From positions 5,199,519-5,263,518 of the forward strand of contig NC_057010.1 of assembly GCF_000002595.2 (NCBI RefSeq): DNA of 64,000 nucleotides, in the 5' to 3' direction. Numbering within the stretch: position 1 is the first letter of the stretch; the number at the start of each line of letters is the position of its first letter. Under the pieces are notes generated by a model that saw nothing but the letters and a program-made list of their open reading frames with translations, ran no database searches and was not told the DNA's origin. The translations under genes were made by a program, and so were the position numbers. Below, in pieces: positions 1 to 11,222 of the stretch. Source of the stretch: Chlamydomonas reinhardtii (taxonomy: Eukaryota; Chlorophyta; Chlorophyceae; Chlamydomonadales; Chlamydomonadaceae).

Positions 1-658
1 GGTTGGGGCGGGTTGGGGCGGGGCGCGGATGGGGCGGCTTGGGGAGTAATGTGGGGCGGATGGGGTGGCAGCCTGGCAGGGTATGGGAGCGAGAGGATAG
101 CGGGGACAGGGGACAGGGAAGGGAAGGGAAGGGGAAGGATGCCCTATGCGAGCAAAGGGGGTATGGGAACCGGCGGTTGGGGCTGGGAGCGACGGGAGCA
201 GGGAGGGAGTGCACGGAACGGGGGCAAGGCGGACAGGGTGAGGGAGGGTGCAGGCCGGACTGGGATGGGTCATGTGTCCTGGTCGGGGGTGTAGCCGTGG
301 GAGGCGGGCAGGCAGCGTGTGTTCTGGCACGGTGTTTTGGCGAAAGATACCACGGCATGGTATGGGGCCAGTTGGGCAGGGAAGAACCGTTGGACACGAC
401 TTCGTTGACAGATCTAGTTCATTGCACCCGGGTCGCACCAAGGGTGGCGGCGAGCCCGGCCCGGCACGTCCGAGTACCCCGGAGCCGTAACGCCGCAACC
501 CGCCTTGTTGCGCCCCTTCCCTGCTCCCCTGCTCCGCATACCGTGCACCATGCCCTCTGCCGCCCCCTCAGGCCCTCAGGCCCTCACCTCCCCCTCACCT
601 CCTCCTAACGCCTTCCCCTCGCCTTCCCTTCCCCTCCCAACGCCACCACGTGCAACAG
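1..658 (+). other. 3' part of the last intron of the sulfate permease gene
   Basis: No coding exon is supported here. Positions 1-370 are strongly G-rich on the + strand with many GGGG runs. From about 500 to 650 the sequence becomes C/T-rich and leads into the acceptor at 658, as expected of an intron 3' end. The upstream donor is outside the window. Confidence 0.6.
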
Positions 659-985
659 GAAATCCAAAAGGAGATGGAGGAGGCGGCATGGTCGCTGGGC
701 GCCTCGCAGTGGCGCACCTTCACAGACGTGGTGCTGCCGCCGCTGCTGCCCGCGCTGCTGACCGGCACGGCACTGGCCTTCTCGCGCGCGCTTGGCGAGT
801 TCGGATCCATTGTCATCGTGTCCTCCAACTTTGCCTTCAAGGACCTGATCGCGCCCGTGCTGATCTTCCAGTGCCTGGAGCAGTACGACTACGTGGGCGC
901 CACCGTGATCGGCACAGTACTGCTGTTGATTTCGCTGGTGATGATGTTGGCGGTGAACCAGCTGCAGAAGCTGGCGCGCAAGTGA
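659..985 (+). CDS. SULP1: Chloroplast sulfate permease, CysT/SulP1-like, last exon only (partial)
   Basis: This is the terminal exon of an ABC-type sulfate permease. It opens after the acceptor GTGCAACAG (650-658) and ends with TGA at 983-985. The 108 residues contain the EAA loop that contacts the ATPase subunit ([10 protein letters not shown]...FTDVVLP), then the conserved segment [14 protein letters not shown] and a final hydrophobic helix ([16 protein letters not shown]). This is the CysT-type pattern of bacterial and chloroplast sulfate transporters. In green algae with a nuclear copy, the product sits in the chloroplast inner envelope and imports sulfate with a CysW-like partner, a binding protein and an ATPase; none of those is in this window. 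Earlier exons lie left of position 1. Assignment as SulP1 rather than SulP2 rests on the CysT-like C-terminus. Confidence 0.88.
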   Translation, partial: EIQKEMEEAAWSLGASQWRTFTDVVLPPLLPALLTGTALAFSRALGEFGSIVIVSSNFAFKDLIAPVLIFQCLEQYDYVGATVIGTVLLLISLVMMLAVNQLQKLARK

Positions 986-2346
986 GGGGCTGAGGCGTTT
1001 GAGGAGAGTGGGCGTCTGCGGAGGCGCTTGTGGCGCAGGGGCAGGTGGAGGAGGTTGCAGGGTGAGGCAGGAGTGGCAGGTGGTGGAGGGTGCAGGGCGG
1101 GGTGTTGGGATGGGATGGGATGGGACCGTGGGAGGGGTGGGACTTTGGGTGGGTGGGAGTGGGTGCTACGTATTAGGATATGGGAGGTGGTATGCAGTTG
1201 AAGGGGGGGGTGGCAATCTGGACGGGGACTCACTGTTTACTAGGCACGCATGTCGCAGGAGTGGATATCGATGGGTGTGGGGATGTCAGCACGCTTGGCT
1301 TGAGTTGGGCCATGGGACCCGGGACTAGGCTTGGTTGCGAGCCGAGCCAGTCACCAGGGAGACGTACGAGCGCACACAGTGATTACGGGGATTGATTAGG
1401 CGGCGAATTGACGCAAATCCACGGGGGCTGTGGCTTGGGGGAGGCAGGGATTGAGCGAAGGACGCACTGCAAGCTCAGGCAGTCGCATGCCCGTACCCTG
1501 CTTCTGGTCCAGTGTGGAGACAAGACTGGCAATCTGGTCCTTTGCAATTCATGGCGCGCCTCCTTCCGAACGACGTGGCAACCATGCACCAGATGCTGGT
1601 ACCGGTATGTGCCCGTACGAATGGCCATCTTTGATGAGTGGCGAGTGAAGCCAAGCAGTTACGCAAGCAGCTAAGCAAGCCGAGGCCAACCGTCGCAGGG
1701 CGTCTATGTGAACTTTGTGAAGCCCACCGCCCCACCCTTCACCCACAAACGGACAGTCCGATGGCGGACAATATCCGGCCCAGTGAGAACGCCGCCCCCC
1801 GCCCCTAGCCGGCGCGTTAGCAACGTTTCAGATCCTGTGGTAATGCGAGTGCGGGGGTGCGCAGGGGTTTGCGCGGTGTTCGGCGCGGCGTTCGAGGGGC
1901 AGAACTGTGGGAAGACAGGGCCATCAGGCTGACTACTGGGCAGTTTTTTTGGCTGCTGGATATAACAGTACCTTACATACCGTCGGCGCCAGGGGCTGGG
2001 CACAACAGCAGACCGGTCTGCGAAATGGCAATGCTCTACGGCTGCGGTGCGACCCTTCAGCACCCGCGCGCATCTTACACAGCTGCAATTATAATACAAT
2101 ATATCATCTACATAGTCCTGTACACACGCTTCCCAATCGGGTGCGGCTTCGTGGCGAACGTGTTACTCCTTTTCCCAGCACATGCTTCTCCATAGATTCA
2201 AGCCGAAATGTGTGAAAAGCATATTTAAACACAGCTAGATATCGTGATAAACAAACAGGCACAACAAGCGGCGAAACAAGGCCTGGCCTTGGTTTCGCGC
2301 GCGCTGTGTACCACGAGCTTGCTGAGTTTCCTTGGATACAGGCAAC
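986..2346. other. Intergenic: permease 3' UTR and upstream region of the guanylyl cyclase gene
   Basis: No gene is supported. The first 230 bases after the stop are G-rich. I see no TGTAA signal on the + strand here, so the permease polyadenylation site is unresolved. The AT-richer stretch around 2080-2260 precedes the cyclase start at 2347 and probably includes its promoter. Confidence 0.5.
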
Positions 2347-5300
2347 ATGCGTCACCTAAGAACAGGACGCACTACCGGCAGTGCAACGCCTGCTGCGTCG
2401 GAAGCAGGAGATGCTGAGCGCCTCAGCTTGGGCATGGACGATGAAGTCGCCACAAGCGGCATCCATCGCATGTTTGACAGGTACAGCGATGCTGTCGTGC
2501 TGGGGGCATATGGTATGGGGCCCCGACACTCAAAGGGCAAGTGCTCGTCGCGCTGCTCGCCATGCTTCGTGTGTCTCCATGCTCGCAAGGAGCGTCGCCG
2601 ATACGCTGCGGCCACAACCAGCAAACAAAAATTCATAAATGGAAACCTGCAGCTTCAGCTGCACGCCCGAAACTCAATACGGTCAGGACTTCACAGTGCC
2701 CCTGGGGCACAGTTTTAGGGCGAGCGCAGATTGTCAGGTTGCAAGAGGGACTTGCTGACGCAGTTCACGAGCCAGTGACGTGCAATGCGATCACCCTGCT
2801 CTGGACCCCGGGGCGTGCCGCCTGCATCGCCGTCGGCCTAATGTAGCTCTAGTAGACTTGCTCCCCTAGGCCACTCCACTCCTCCCGTACCTCCTCCATT
2901 ATGACACTTCGCGCTTTGTCCAGCTTCATGCTTCCATCTGCTCTTGGCCCAATCCAGAGCACATTACAGTGGCAGAGCTGGCGAAACCCTCGCGCCTGCC
3001 CTTTCCTGCGCTGCTTGCAGGGTCAAGTTGCGCACCAGCCTCAGCGGCAACCACCTGCGCAACGCCAACGCGCAGCAGCAGCAGCAGCAGCACGCAGCCG
3101 CGGCACGCGCCACCGGCTGCCGCCTGTGGATGAACCGCCTACACCGCCGCTGGCAGTCCACGAGCTCCGTGCTCCGTGCCCGGCCCATGCTCCTCGTGCT
3201 CACCTTCCTGCTCTTCGCCATTATGACTACCCTGGGTGAGGAACCGGAATGCGCCCCGGGCATACATGCGCTCAAAGCACCAGTCTGACTAGTGTCATTT
3301 TCGCATGCCGGTTCCCTGAGCGGCTGCGTCTGGCGCTGGCAATGGAAACCTGCTGAGTGTTGACGTCACCTGCACACCGTACCCACCATCATTACCGTCA
3401 GGGATTGTGGGCATTGAAGTCGCTGCGCGCTACGCCGAGGACAACGCACGCAACACCGCGCGCACCGGCGTGGGGCAGGAGGTGGCCCTGGGCGTGGCAC
3501 AAGACCTACTCATCACCACCTTCGGTGCAGGTGCGCCGTGGGCACGCACGGCCAAGTAAAGGCGGCAAGGTTTCAGGGCAAATAGCGCCTCGCGACCAGC
3601 CAAGTTATCAAAAGTTCTACGCCACCTGGCACGCTGTGCCTGCTGTGCCCAATCCGTGCGGGAGATGGCATTGACTGAATGGCATAACCCAAACCTGCCG
3701 TGAACTTGGTATTAACACGTGCAGAAGCTCTGGCCACTTTCATTGCCCAGTACCCCAACTGCACGATAATAGACATGCAGTTTCTGGACATGGCGAAAGG
3801 CATCATGGACCGGGTGAGTCGGCGGTGAAGACGAGCGCTTCTCGTGGTGGTAACCGTCACACATGAAATGTGGATCCGTGTGTTGCGGTAGTAGGGACCT
3901 GCAGCGTGCTAAGTAACGAAGTGCTCCAACCGACAACGTTCATTCATTTGTGGTTGCAGACGCGCAAGCAGCAGCCCAACAAGTGGATTGTGAAACAGCT
4001 TGGTGGGTCGTGGGTGACAGGCAGCGCGACAGGGCCGGTGTGGCGTGGGGCGACGGGCAATGAAACGGGGGAACGCAAAGGGACATGGGCATGTGGCGTG
4101 ATGCCTGCCACAAGGCGGTAAACGCCGCGCAACAACAATACATGTTTCCCCCCATGCACCTACTGCAGAGATTGATCAGGCTGGTGTCATCTGGCGCACG
4201 GTGCGTGCGTTACACCGCGTCGTGGACAGGACTTGACACAGGGGCCCTAGCGCACAGCCGCACACACCCTATTCGCATCACCGTAGCCGTTGTATCCCTC
4301 ACCAGCCCCGCCCTTTCACCTGCCTCCTGCGGTCCTGCCCCGTATCACCTATCCCCACTGCCGTACATCCCACTGCGGTAAAGCCCACTCCCGCTCCGCC
4401 TCCGCAGTACCCGGTCCTGACGGGCGCGCTGGCGGCCTCGCTGTACGGCCGCGATATGCTGCGGCTGGAGAAGGACCGCCCCAACATGTTGTACAGGTGG
4501 GGGTCAGGAGGCAACGGGCGGGTTACGGTCGTATACCGGTAGTGGAGTAAGGGTGGGTGGCAGAGATGGGGTACTCGGTTTCGCCGTTCCTAATGGGCAC
4601 CAAAGCAGTGACGGTGCAGTTGACGGCAAGCCGGATAGGGCCGGGTGTCGTGGCCGGGTGTCATGTAATGCAGCGGGCATGGAGCGAGAGTATCGGCACA
4701 GCTTCTCATCGGCACCTCGCAGTGATGCAGCATGTTCACAACACCCTTCGCGTCGCCCACACGCTGCGCAGCATCGAGCAGGGCGGTGTGCACATCCAAG
4801 GGCCGTATGGATGCAAGGAGGGCTTCCAGTGCGCCTGTGAGTTTAGTTGGGACAGCTTAGAAAGGAACATCGTGCTCCGCGTATTCGCCTTGCTGTTGTT
4901 TGCCATCAGTTACCCTCGACTGCCCTGGTGATTCGCGGTGGTCTTATATAATGCATGCGGTCGGCGTTTCGCAATTGCGCGGGCATTGCTCACCAAGCCC
5001 ACCGCCCTCGGCCCTCTCTTGCCGCCCACCTCTCCTCGCCAACCACCCACATGCAGACACCATTCTGCCCATCTTCCTGCCGGCCCCGCGGGAGGGCTAC
5101 GACTGGGGCTGCTCATACACGCCGTACAACTGCTCGGAGCCGTGCTGGAACGCCACCAGTGGCATGAAGTATTGGTGAGCTCGCACGCTATATCACACAA
5201 CGGCCCTTCATGTGTAGGAATTCGAGAGCGCATGCAGCATGCGTCCTGCGTAACTCCCATTTGCGTGGTCGCGCCCACGCGGACCATGCAGCGGATGCAG

Positions 5301-8300
5301 ACCGGACGTGAGCCATTCGTGCCCTCCGAAGCCACGTCTGTGCGGGCCTGTGGGGGTGCGACTTCCTGCAGCGAGCACCCTCGCGGTGCGGTGGGCACTC
5401 CCCCACTCACCCAGCATTACTTGCTTGATCGCTCGTGATCACAGGGGCCAGGTATCCACCATGATCAATCTGGATGAACTGCTCAAGGGGCCGGACAGCA
5501 GGCTGCACATGCTGGAGCACCGCGGGTACCTGTACAAGGTACGTGTGTTTGTGTTGCTAGCGCATGTGTGGGGAATAAGGCAGGATGATGATCTATAGGC
5601 GGAGTGAAGAAGTGCCAGTGGGGTAAGTGAAATACAGAGATGGCTGCAAGAGACACAGGTGTTACCTCCCATGCCCCATGCCCGCATCCGGCCCACAACT
5701 TAATGCGCATGCTTGTTCCCCATCCCTCACTGGGCCCTCGCCTCCCCGCTGCTGCCCCTCCCCCACGCAGCTGCGGCAGCTGCGCACCTCCGTTTCTAAC
5801 TCGGCTCGCACGCTGGGAAACACTACGCGGCTGCCGGAAACGCCCGAGGTGCTGCCCATCAACGTTTACAACTTGCAGGTAACAAAACTACCGTACCTTG
5901 TATATGCCTGGCCCCTGACAGTCGCAGGACCATGGTGGCCGCGTGTTTCTTTGTCCGCTGCTAGCTGACACGCTGTCCACCCCAAGATCCAACCTTATGT
6001 TACCTGACATTTAACGTGTACATCGACCCCCGGAATGTGTGTGCCGCATGCGTACGCGTGTCTCGTGTCGTCATCGGCAGTGGCTGCTGGAGCTGGCACC
6101 CGTGGACGGCTGGGTGCCAGCGTGGCATGACCCTTGCATTGGTGAGCTGCTGGGTCGAGGGGGGGCCGCGGGTATGGCCGCGGGTATGACCGTGGGTGCA
6201 GCGGCCGGGCGCGCTTGCAGTTCTGGTAGGCAGGAAGCAAACTCGTAGAACTGAGCGCGCCGTTGCGTGCCCTCCTCTCCAACCCCGCCTCTCCCGCCTT
6301 TCCCCGCCGCATTCCCCGCCCCGCCCCTGCCTACCTTCACCGCAGCTGCGGTGGTGGTGGGATCCTTCCTCGTGTCGCTGTTGGTGCTGTGGCTGCTGGT
6401 GACGCGCGCGCAGCACGACCGGCTGCTGCGGGCCATGCTCCCAGACAAGGTCATCCAGCAGCTGCAGGACGGCGAGTCGGACATCGTGCAGCAGTTCAGC
6501 ACAGTCACCATTCTGTTCAGTGACATTGTCGGGTGCGTGCGCGGTGGAAGGGCCTTGCCTGAGGGCCTTGTGGTCGTTGCATTTGTGACAGTGAGCCCTG
6601 ATGCGCGGACCTGCGACCGTCTGTGCAAACATGTGCACACGTTCATAATGCGCACGCATACCCTCGTTGTGCTTTTTGGGCTGAGCCCCCGGGGCTCAGC
6701 CCTTTTTCCAGCTGTACAAAGCTGACCACCCTTGTCATGACACACATCCACACATGCACGCACGCACGCACAGGTACACCAGCATTTCGTCCGAGCTGAC
6801 GCCGCTGCAGGTGGTCAGTTTGCTCAACGACCTCTTCTCCAGCTTTGACGAACTGACGCAGAAGAACAACGTGTACAAGGTGCGTGACTGAGAAGCGACT
6901 GCAGAAGGTAGAGAGAGTTAGAGGATAATGGTCAGGGCTCTTTTGTGCCTGGCACGCCACTTATCAGCATCTGGTGCATGGAACCAAGCCCTGAGAACCA
7001 AGCCCAGTCATGACTGATCGATCCGTACGGTGTGCGCCCCGTACCCGACACTATCGCTTGCAGGTGGAGACCATCGGCGATGCACTCATGTGAGTTAACA
7101 TGTTGGTTCGTCGCTGCGTGTGCGAGGAATGCACGCCCGCCTGGAGGCGCAAGCAACCAGCTGTCGGGTCAGCAGACTAGACGAGCCGAACCCAATGCCG
7201 AGCCCAAGCAGCCCTGTCCACGCACCGCGCGATCACCCACACATTTACCGCATTCACTGACTTTTGCTCGCTCATGCGCGCCCTGCACTGCCGTGCGTTT
7301 ATGCAGGTGTGTCTCGGGCTGCCCCAAAGAGGAGGAGCCGCGCGAGGCGGCGGCGCGAATGGCCCGCATGGCCCAAGACATGATCCATTGCGTCGCCAAC
7401 TTCAAGTGCCCCATCCCCGGGGTGAAGCTGAAGATCCGCATCGGCCTGCACAGCGGTGCGTTGCGCGAGTTGTCAGGCTGCAGGCATGCAGGCCACGGCT
7501 GGAGCATGGCTGCCTTGCCCGAGCGGTTGGGCTTGGGTAATGCGTGCTCCTAGGCACACAAGGCAATCCCGGTTTCGCACAATCGTGCAAAGTATGCAAG
7601 CAGCGCAGGAGGCTAAACTCCCAACTTTGGCTCTGCTTCGCGCCCCTGTCTCACAGGCCCGGTGGTGGCGGGAGTGGTGGGCACGCGCATGCCGCGATAC
7701 TGCCTGTTCGGGTGAGTGAGCGTGCGTGTGGTTACAGACAGGAACATGGCGCACAGGAAATGGCAGGCATGCACGGCGCCTCTTCCTAATACCGGTACGC
7801 ATGGCTGCCCTCGTTGCTCATTCAAGTCAAGCCATGTGTGTATGTGCGCGTGCTTAGGGACACTGTCAACACGGCGAGTCGCATGGAGAGCACGAGCCTG
7901 CCCATGAAGATCCAGGTGCGGAGCGAATCCGCGTGGTGGGAAGAGTGCCGACTTGCTTGCCATGCCATTTCTTGCTCCATCATGGTGTGCGGTCTGTGGT
8001 GTGTGAGCAGCACTAGCCGCCGCGACCACGCGTGCGGATTTATTGCGTGGACTCGTGGAACACAGACACCTTCTCCCTGTGCTTCTTGAACACAGATCAG
8101 TGAGGCAACAGCCAAGCTGCTGACGAGCAAGCCTGAGTTTGAGCTGGCTGCCCGCGGCGAGGTCTCCGTCAAGGGCAAAGGTGCGCGAGGTTTGCTAGGT
8201 AGGTTATCGCCGTTGCGGCATGTGGCTGCAGCTCACCTGCTGCCCATTCAGTCGGCAACTTATCCCTGCCTGACACTACCGTACTGTGCGCCTTGCTTGT

Positions 8301-9162
8301 TGCCTCTTCAGGCATCATGAACACCTACTGGCTGGACAGCGGATACCTCCCGCCGCCCGACGACGACCCCACTGAGGTGGCGGCCGCCGCAGCCGCCGCT
8401 CTTGCGGCGCGCACCGCCGGCGGCGGCAGCTCCACTGGCGCGCGACTCGCGGGCCTCCACCACAGCCTCTTGTCCAGCCTGCCGCCTCGCATGCGTTCGT
8501 GGCTGCACCTGTCGCACCTGCCGCCGCCGTCACCGCAGCCGCCGCCGCCGCCCCCAGTCGAGGGGACCACGGTCGCCCGAGAGCGATATTCGGCTGGTGG
8601 CAGCAACAAGTCGCGCTTTGCCAACTTCTCTGCCACGAATGTTGTCGGGCCCAATAGCGGCAACTCCAACTTTGACCAGCTTTCCATGGGGTCCACCGCC
8701 CATGCTCTGGATTCCGCGGCCATGGTGGTTTCTGCTAGCCTGGCCCTTCAACAGCAACAGCAGCAGACAGAGCAGCAGCAGCGGGACGCGGCGGCTGGTA
8801 GCGCGGCCGTCAAGGACCTGTGTGTGTCGGCTCTGGTGGACGTCGAGACAGGCGGCACGGCGCTCAGCGGTTATCCAGTCACCGGCACCGTTTCACGCTG
8901 TCCCACCACGGCCAGTGGCCACGGCAGAATACTGGAGCCGCCGCCACGGGTGCACTTGGTGTTGGACGCGGGGGGCGCTGAGGCCGTGACGGGGGCGGCG
9001 GCGGGGCCGGGCGCCGGACAGGGGCCGTGCATGGTGGCGGAGTCATCTTCGCCCGCTTCTGCGCTGCCGTCCATCACGGCCACGACGACTCAGGAGGACA
9101 GCGGCAATGACTGGCCATCGGGCCGCACACCCGGCACCCCAACGGCGGCGGCTCTGGAGTGA
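2347..9162 (+). CDS. Membrane class III guanylyl cyclase with two TM helices and a CHASE-like sensor
   Basis: Nineteen exons give 890 residues in one frame: 2347-2480, 3021-3235, 3402-3530, 3725-3813, 3960-4013, 4408-4496, 4772-4836, 5057-5174, 5445-5538, 5771-5878, 6081-6141, 6346-6532, 6774-6879, 7064-7089, 7307-7455, 7657-7711, 7858-7915, 8096-8180, 8312-9162. TM1 is near residues 98-116 ([17 protein letters not shown]). An external region follows (about 117-385) with a Cys-rich segment and [14 protein letters not shown], which resembles CHASE sensor domains. TM2 is about 386-406. The cyclase domain follows directly: metal aspartates D445 (FSDIVGYT) and D489 (VETIGDA), substrate residues E485 and C557 (MPRYCLFGD), and N564/R568. 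The Glu/Cys pair is the guanylyl cyclase signature; adenylyl cyclases have Lys/Asp. All catalytic residues are present, so a homodimer should make cGMP. A low-complexity Ala/Pro/Gln tail of about 250 residues follows. The small exons 5-7 are least certain. No gene symbol is assigned because the algal CYG family is large. Confidence 0.88.
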
Positions 9163-11222
9163 AGGGCGGGTCGACAGCAGCGGGTTAGTGCCTGCACAGC
9201 AGCCGGGCAGCGTAGCAGCGCCCCGCACGAGAGCTCGTCACGCGATAGCGGGTGACCCGGCATAGCGTGTGCAGAGTGGGTGTTGGGGCGCGTGTCGTAA
9301 GGGTTTTGGCGTCACGGTTTTTGAGACACGAACGGACTGCGTCTGGCGTCCTGTGAGAGCGTTTCCTGGCCAGTAACGGGCATTGTAATAAGCCCGGGCA
9401 CATGGGAGGCACGCCAGCACACGGTATAGCGTGGCAAGCTCAAGGGTTTGGACCCTGCTCATGTTCGGTTACTATGTGGCTTTCTCAAACCGGGGGTGCA
9501 TGTGCACGGAGAGATGGGGTGATGGGGGTCTCAAAATGGCTGCGCGTCAGTGACTGCGACATGTGCATATGCATCTTTATGTTCCGACTTTCTTATGCTT
9601 GTTACCAGGCGTTATAGACACGCCGTGCGTGCGTGGCTACGTCTTCGGGCTGCCCTAAGTACTGACAGGATAGCTTTACATCCGTTCCACATGTGTGAAA
9701 GGCATCACCCTGCCTACTTATAGTTGGGGGGGGGGGGGTGACTTGAAACCTTGCTTTGACTGGGGGGGCTGTGCCGTAACCTCCTGCATTCTTTCAATCA
9801 GGGACAGGGTCGTGCTTCCTCTCCCGTTACGATTTATGAATGGGCGAGTTTATTGCTGGATGGGCCGCAGCACAGTCAGAATGTCACAGATCTGAGGGCT
9901 ACGGTAGACGGCTTCGTTGTCTGCGGGGGGTGCGCTCCAGGCAGGTCATTGCGCTTCTCGTTGAAACTTGTTAATTGTCTTTACAAAGCGGCGGCGGTGT
10001 GATGCTGAGCTCTCTCATTGGCGACGGCAGGAGGAGGCCTTCCGCAGTGGATCAAGCGGGAGGCCCCTCACGTTCGTTGGTGCAGTTTCGGAGTATTTTT
10101 AGTAATCAGGGGAGCTTCACACATGCCCTGTATTTTCACTATCAGGTATGTTTAAGGAGGCCTCGCACATGCTGCGGGGGGGCGGAGATGCATTGCGGCG
10201 CTGCTGGAGAGTGACAATGGGTCGTCGACACCGAACCCTAAGATCGGGGGTGCCTTAGATGCACAGGGTTTGACGGCAGGCACGCGTGCTGATGCACCAT
10301 GGGTCAGGAGAGGCTTGGGGACACTGATTCTGCAGTTCGCAATTTTTAGTTTATTTTCGTTAACTGATGGGTTCAACCTGTGATAGCTTGGAGCTAATTG
10401 GTCCCTCCCACCTGGCTGCCGTGACGCCTGGTTCCTTAGTGCTGAGACTGCTGACGTCCTGACGTACTGTCTTGCAACGCAATTCCAGGGGGGCGATGGG
10501 TGCAATGCCAGGGGTCAGAGGGGTGGCCAACATGCCCCTTGATGCAATTCCGGTGATGAGACTCTTGAGAGCCTGCGGTCCGTTGGACCGTCACGTCATT
10601 ACAGCAGTGTTACTGCCGCACGTGCTAGGCGAGCGCTCCTCGGCTGCTCCTGTCACTGTTGGCTTCTGGGGCGAGAAGGCGCCCCTGGTGTAAACTCGCT
10701 GCGTTACCCATAAACACCCCTCACACCGGCTGTGTGGCGATTCAGGGCCCCGGTGGAAGCACCGTGGTTAGCACTGCGTCAGAGAGCTCAGCCTCAGCAC
10801 ACCATGCCACCGCGAGTGACTACAGTCAAGACTACAGTGCCCGCCACGATAACAGCCAGGGTTGCGCCATGCAGTGTAGTATTCCTTGGTCAGGTAACGA
10901 ACACAAGGCCACGACAGCAAGCGACGCGCGGCCTAGGAACCAAATGCAGGTGTCCGCCCCATGGCCCACTTGCATCAGCAGCTTGACGCTCCTGCAACTA
11001 CAGACGAATGCATCTGTGCACATCGCGCGAGCGGGCACGGAACCCCACAACGGAATCTGTTCACGGCAAGAATGGCAAGGAAGCCACTTCCACTTTGCGG
11101 GCATGCCACAACCGCAGATGATATCCACCTACACCATCCGCCCATCCACCCAAGAACCCTAGCGACGTCACACCAAACACACCTTGACAGAGGCCTTTCT
11201 AAGAGCATCCCCCAACAAATGA
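9163..11222. other. Convergent intergenic region: cyclase 3' UTR (+) and WBP11 3' UTR (-)
   Basis: The two flanking genes converge here, so this stretch should be mostly 3' UTR. Besides the TGTAA at 9384, a minus-strand TGTAA (TTACA near 10598) could end the WBP11 transcript. Open frames in this interval lack family motifs and typical splice context. I support no gene. Confidence 0.5.
9384..9388 (+). terminator. Candidate TGTAA polyadenylation signal of the cyclase gene
   Basis: TGTAA is the usual 3' end signal in volvocine algae. This copy lies about 220 bases after the cyclase stop codon. A second candidate sits near 10689-10693. Confidence 0.4.

Noticed and set aside
6721-6773. CACGCACGCACGCA run as a regulatory repeat
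   Set aside because: It is the ordinary CA-rich pyrimidine/purine tract before an exon acceptor, common in these introns.
8293-9083. Long antisense frames opposite the last cyclase exon
   Set aside because: They mirror the GC-rich codon pattern of the real exon and show only low-complexity sequence.
10472-11162. Open frames on the + strand that might be a small gene between the cyclase and WBP11
   Set aside because: No motif, no convincing splice pattern, and the region lies between two convergent genes where UTR is expected.
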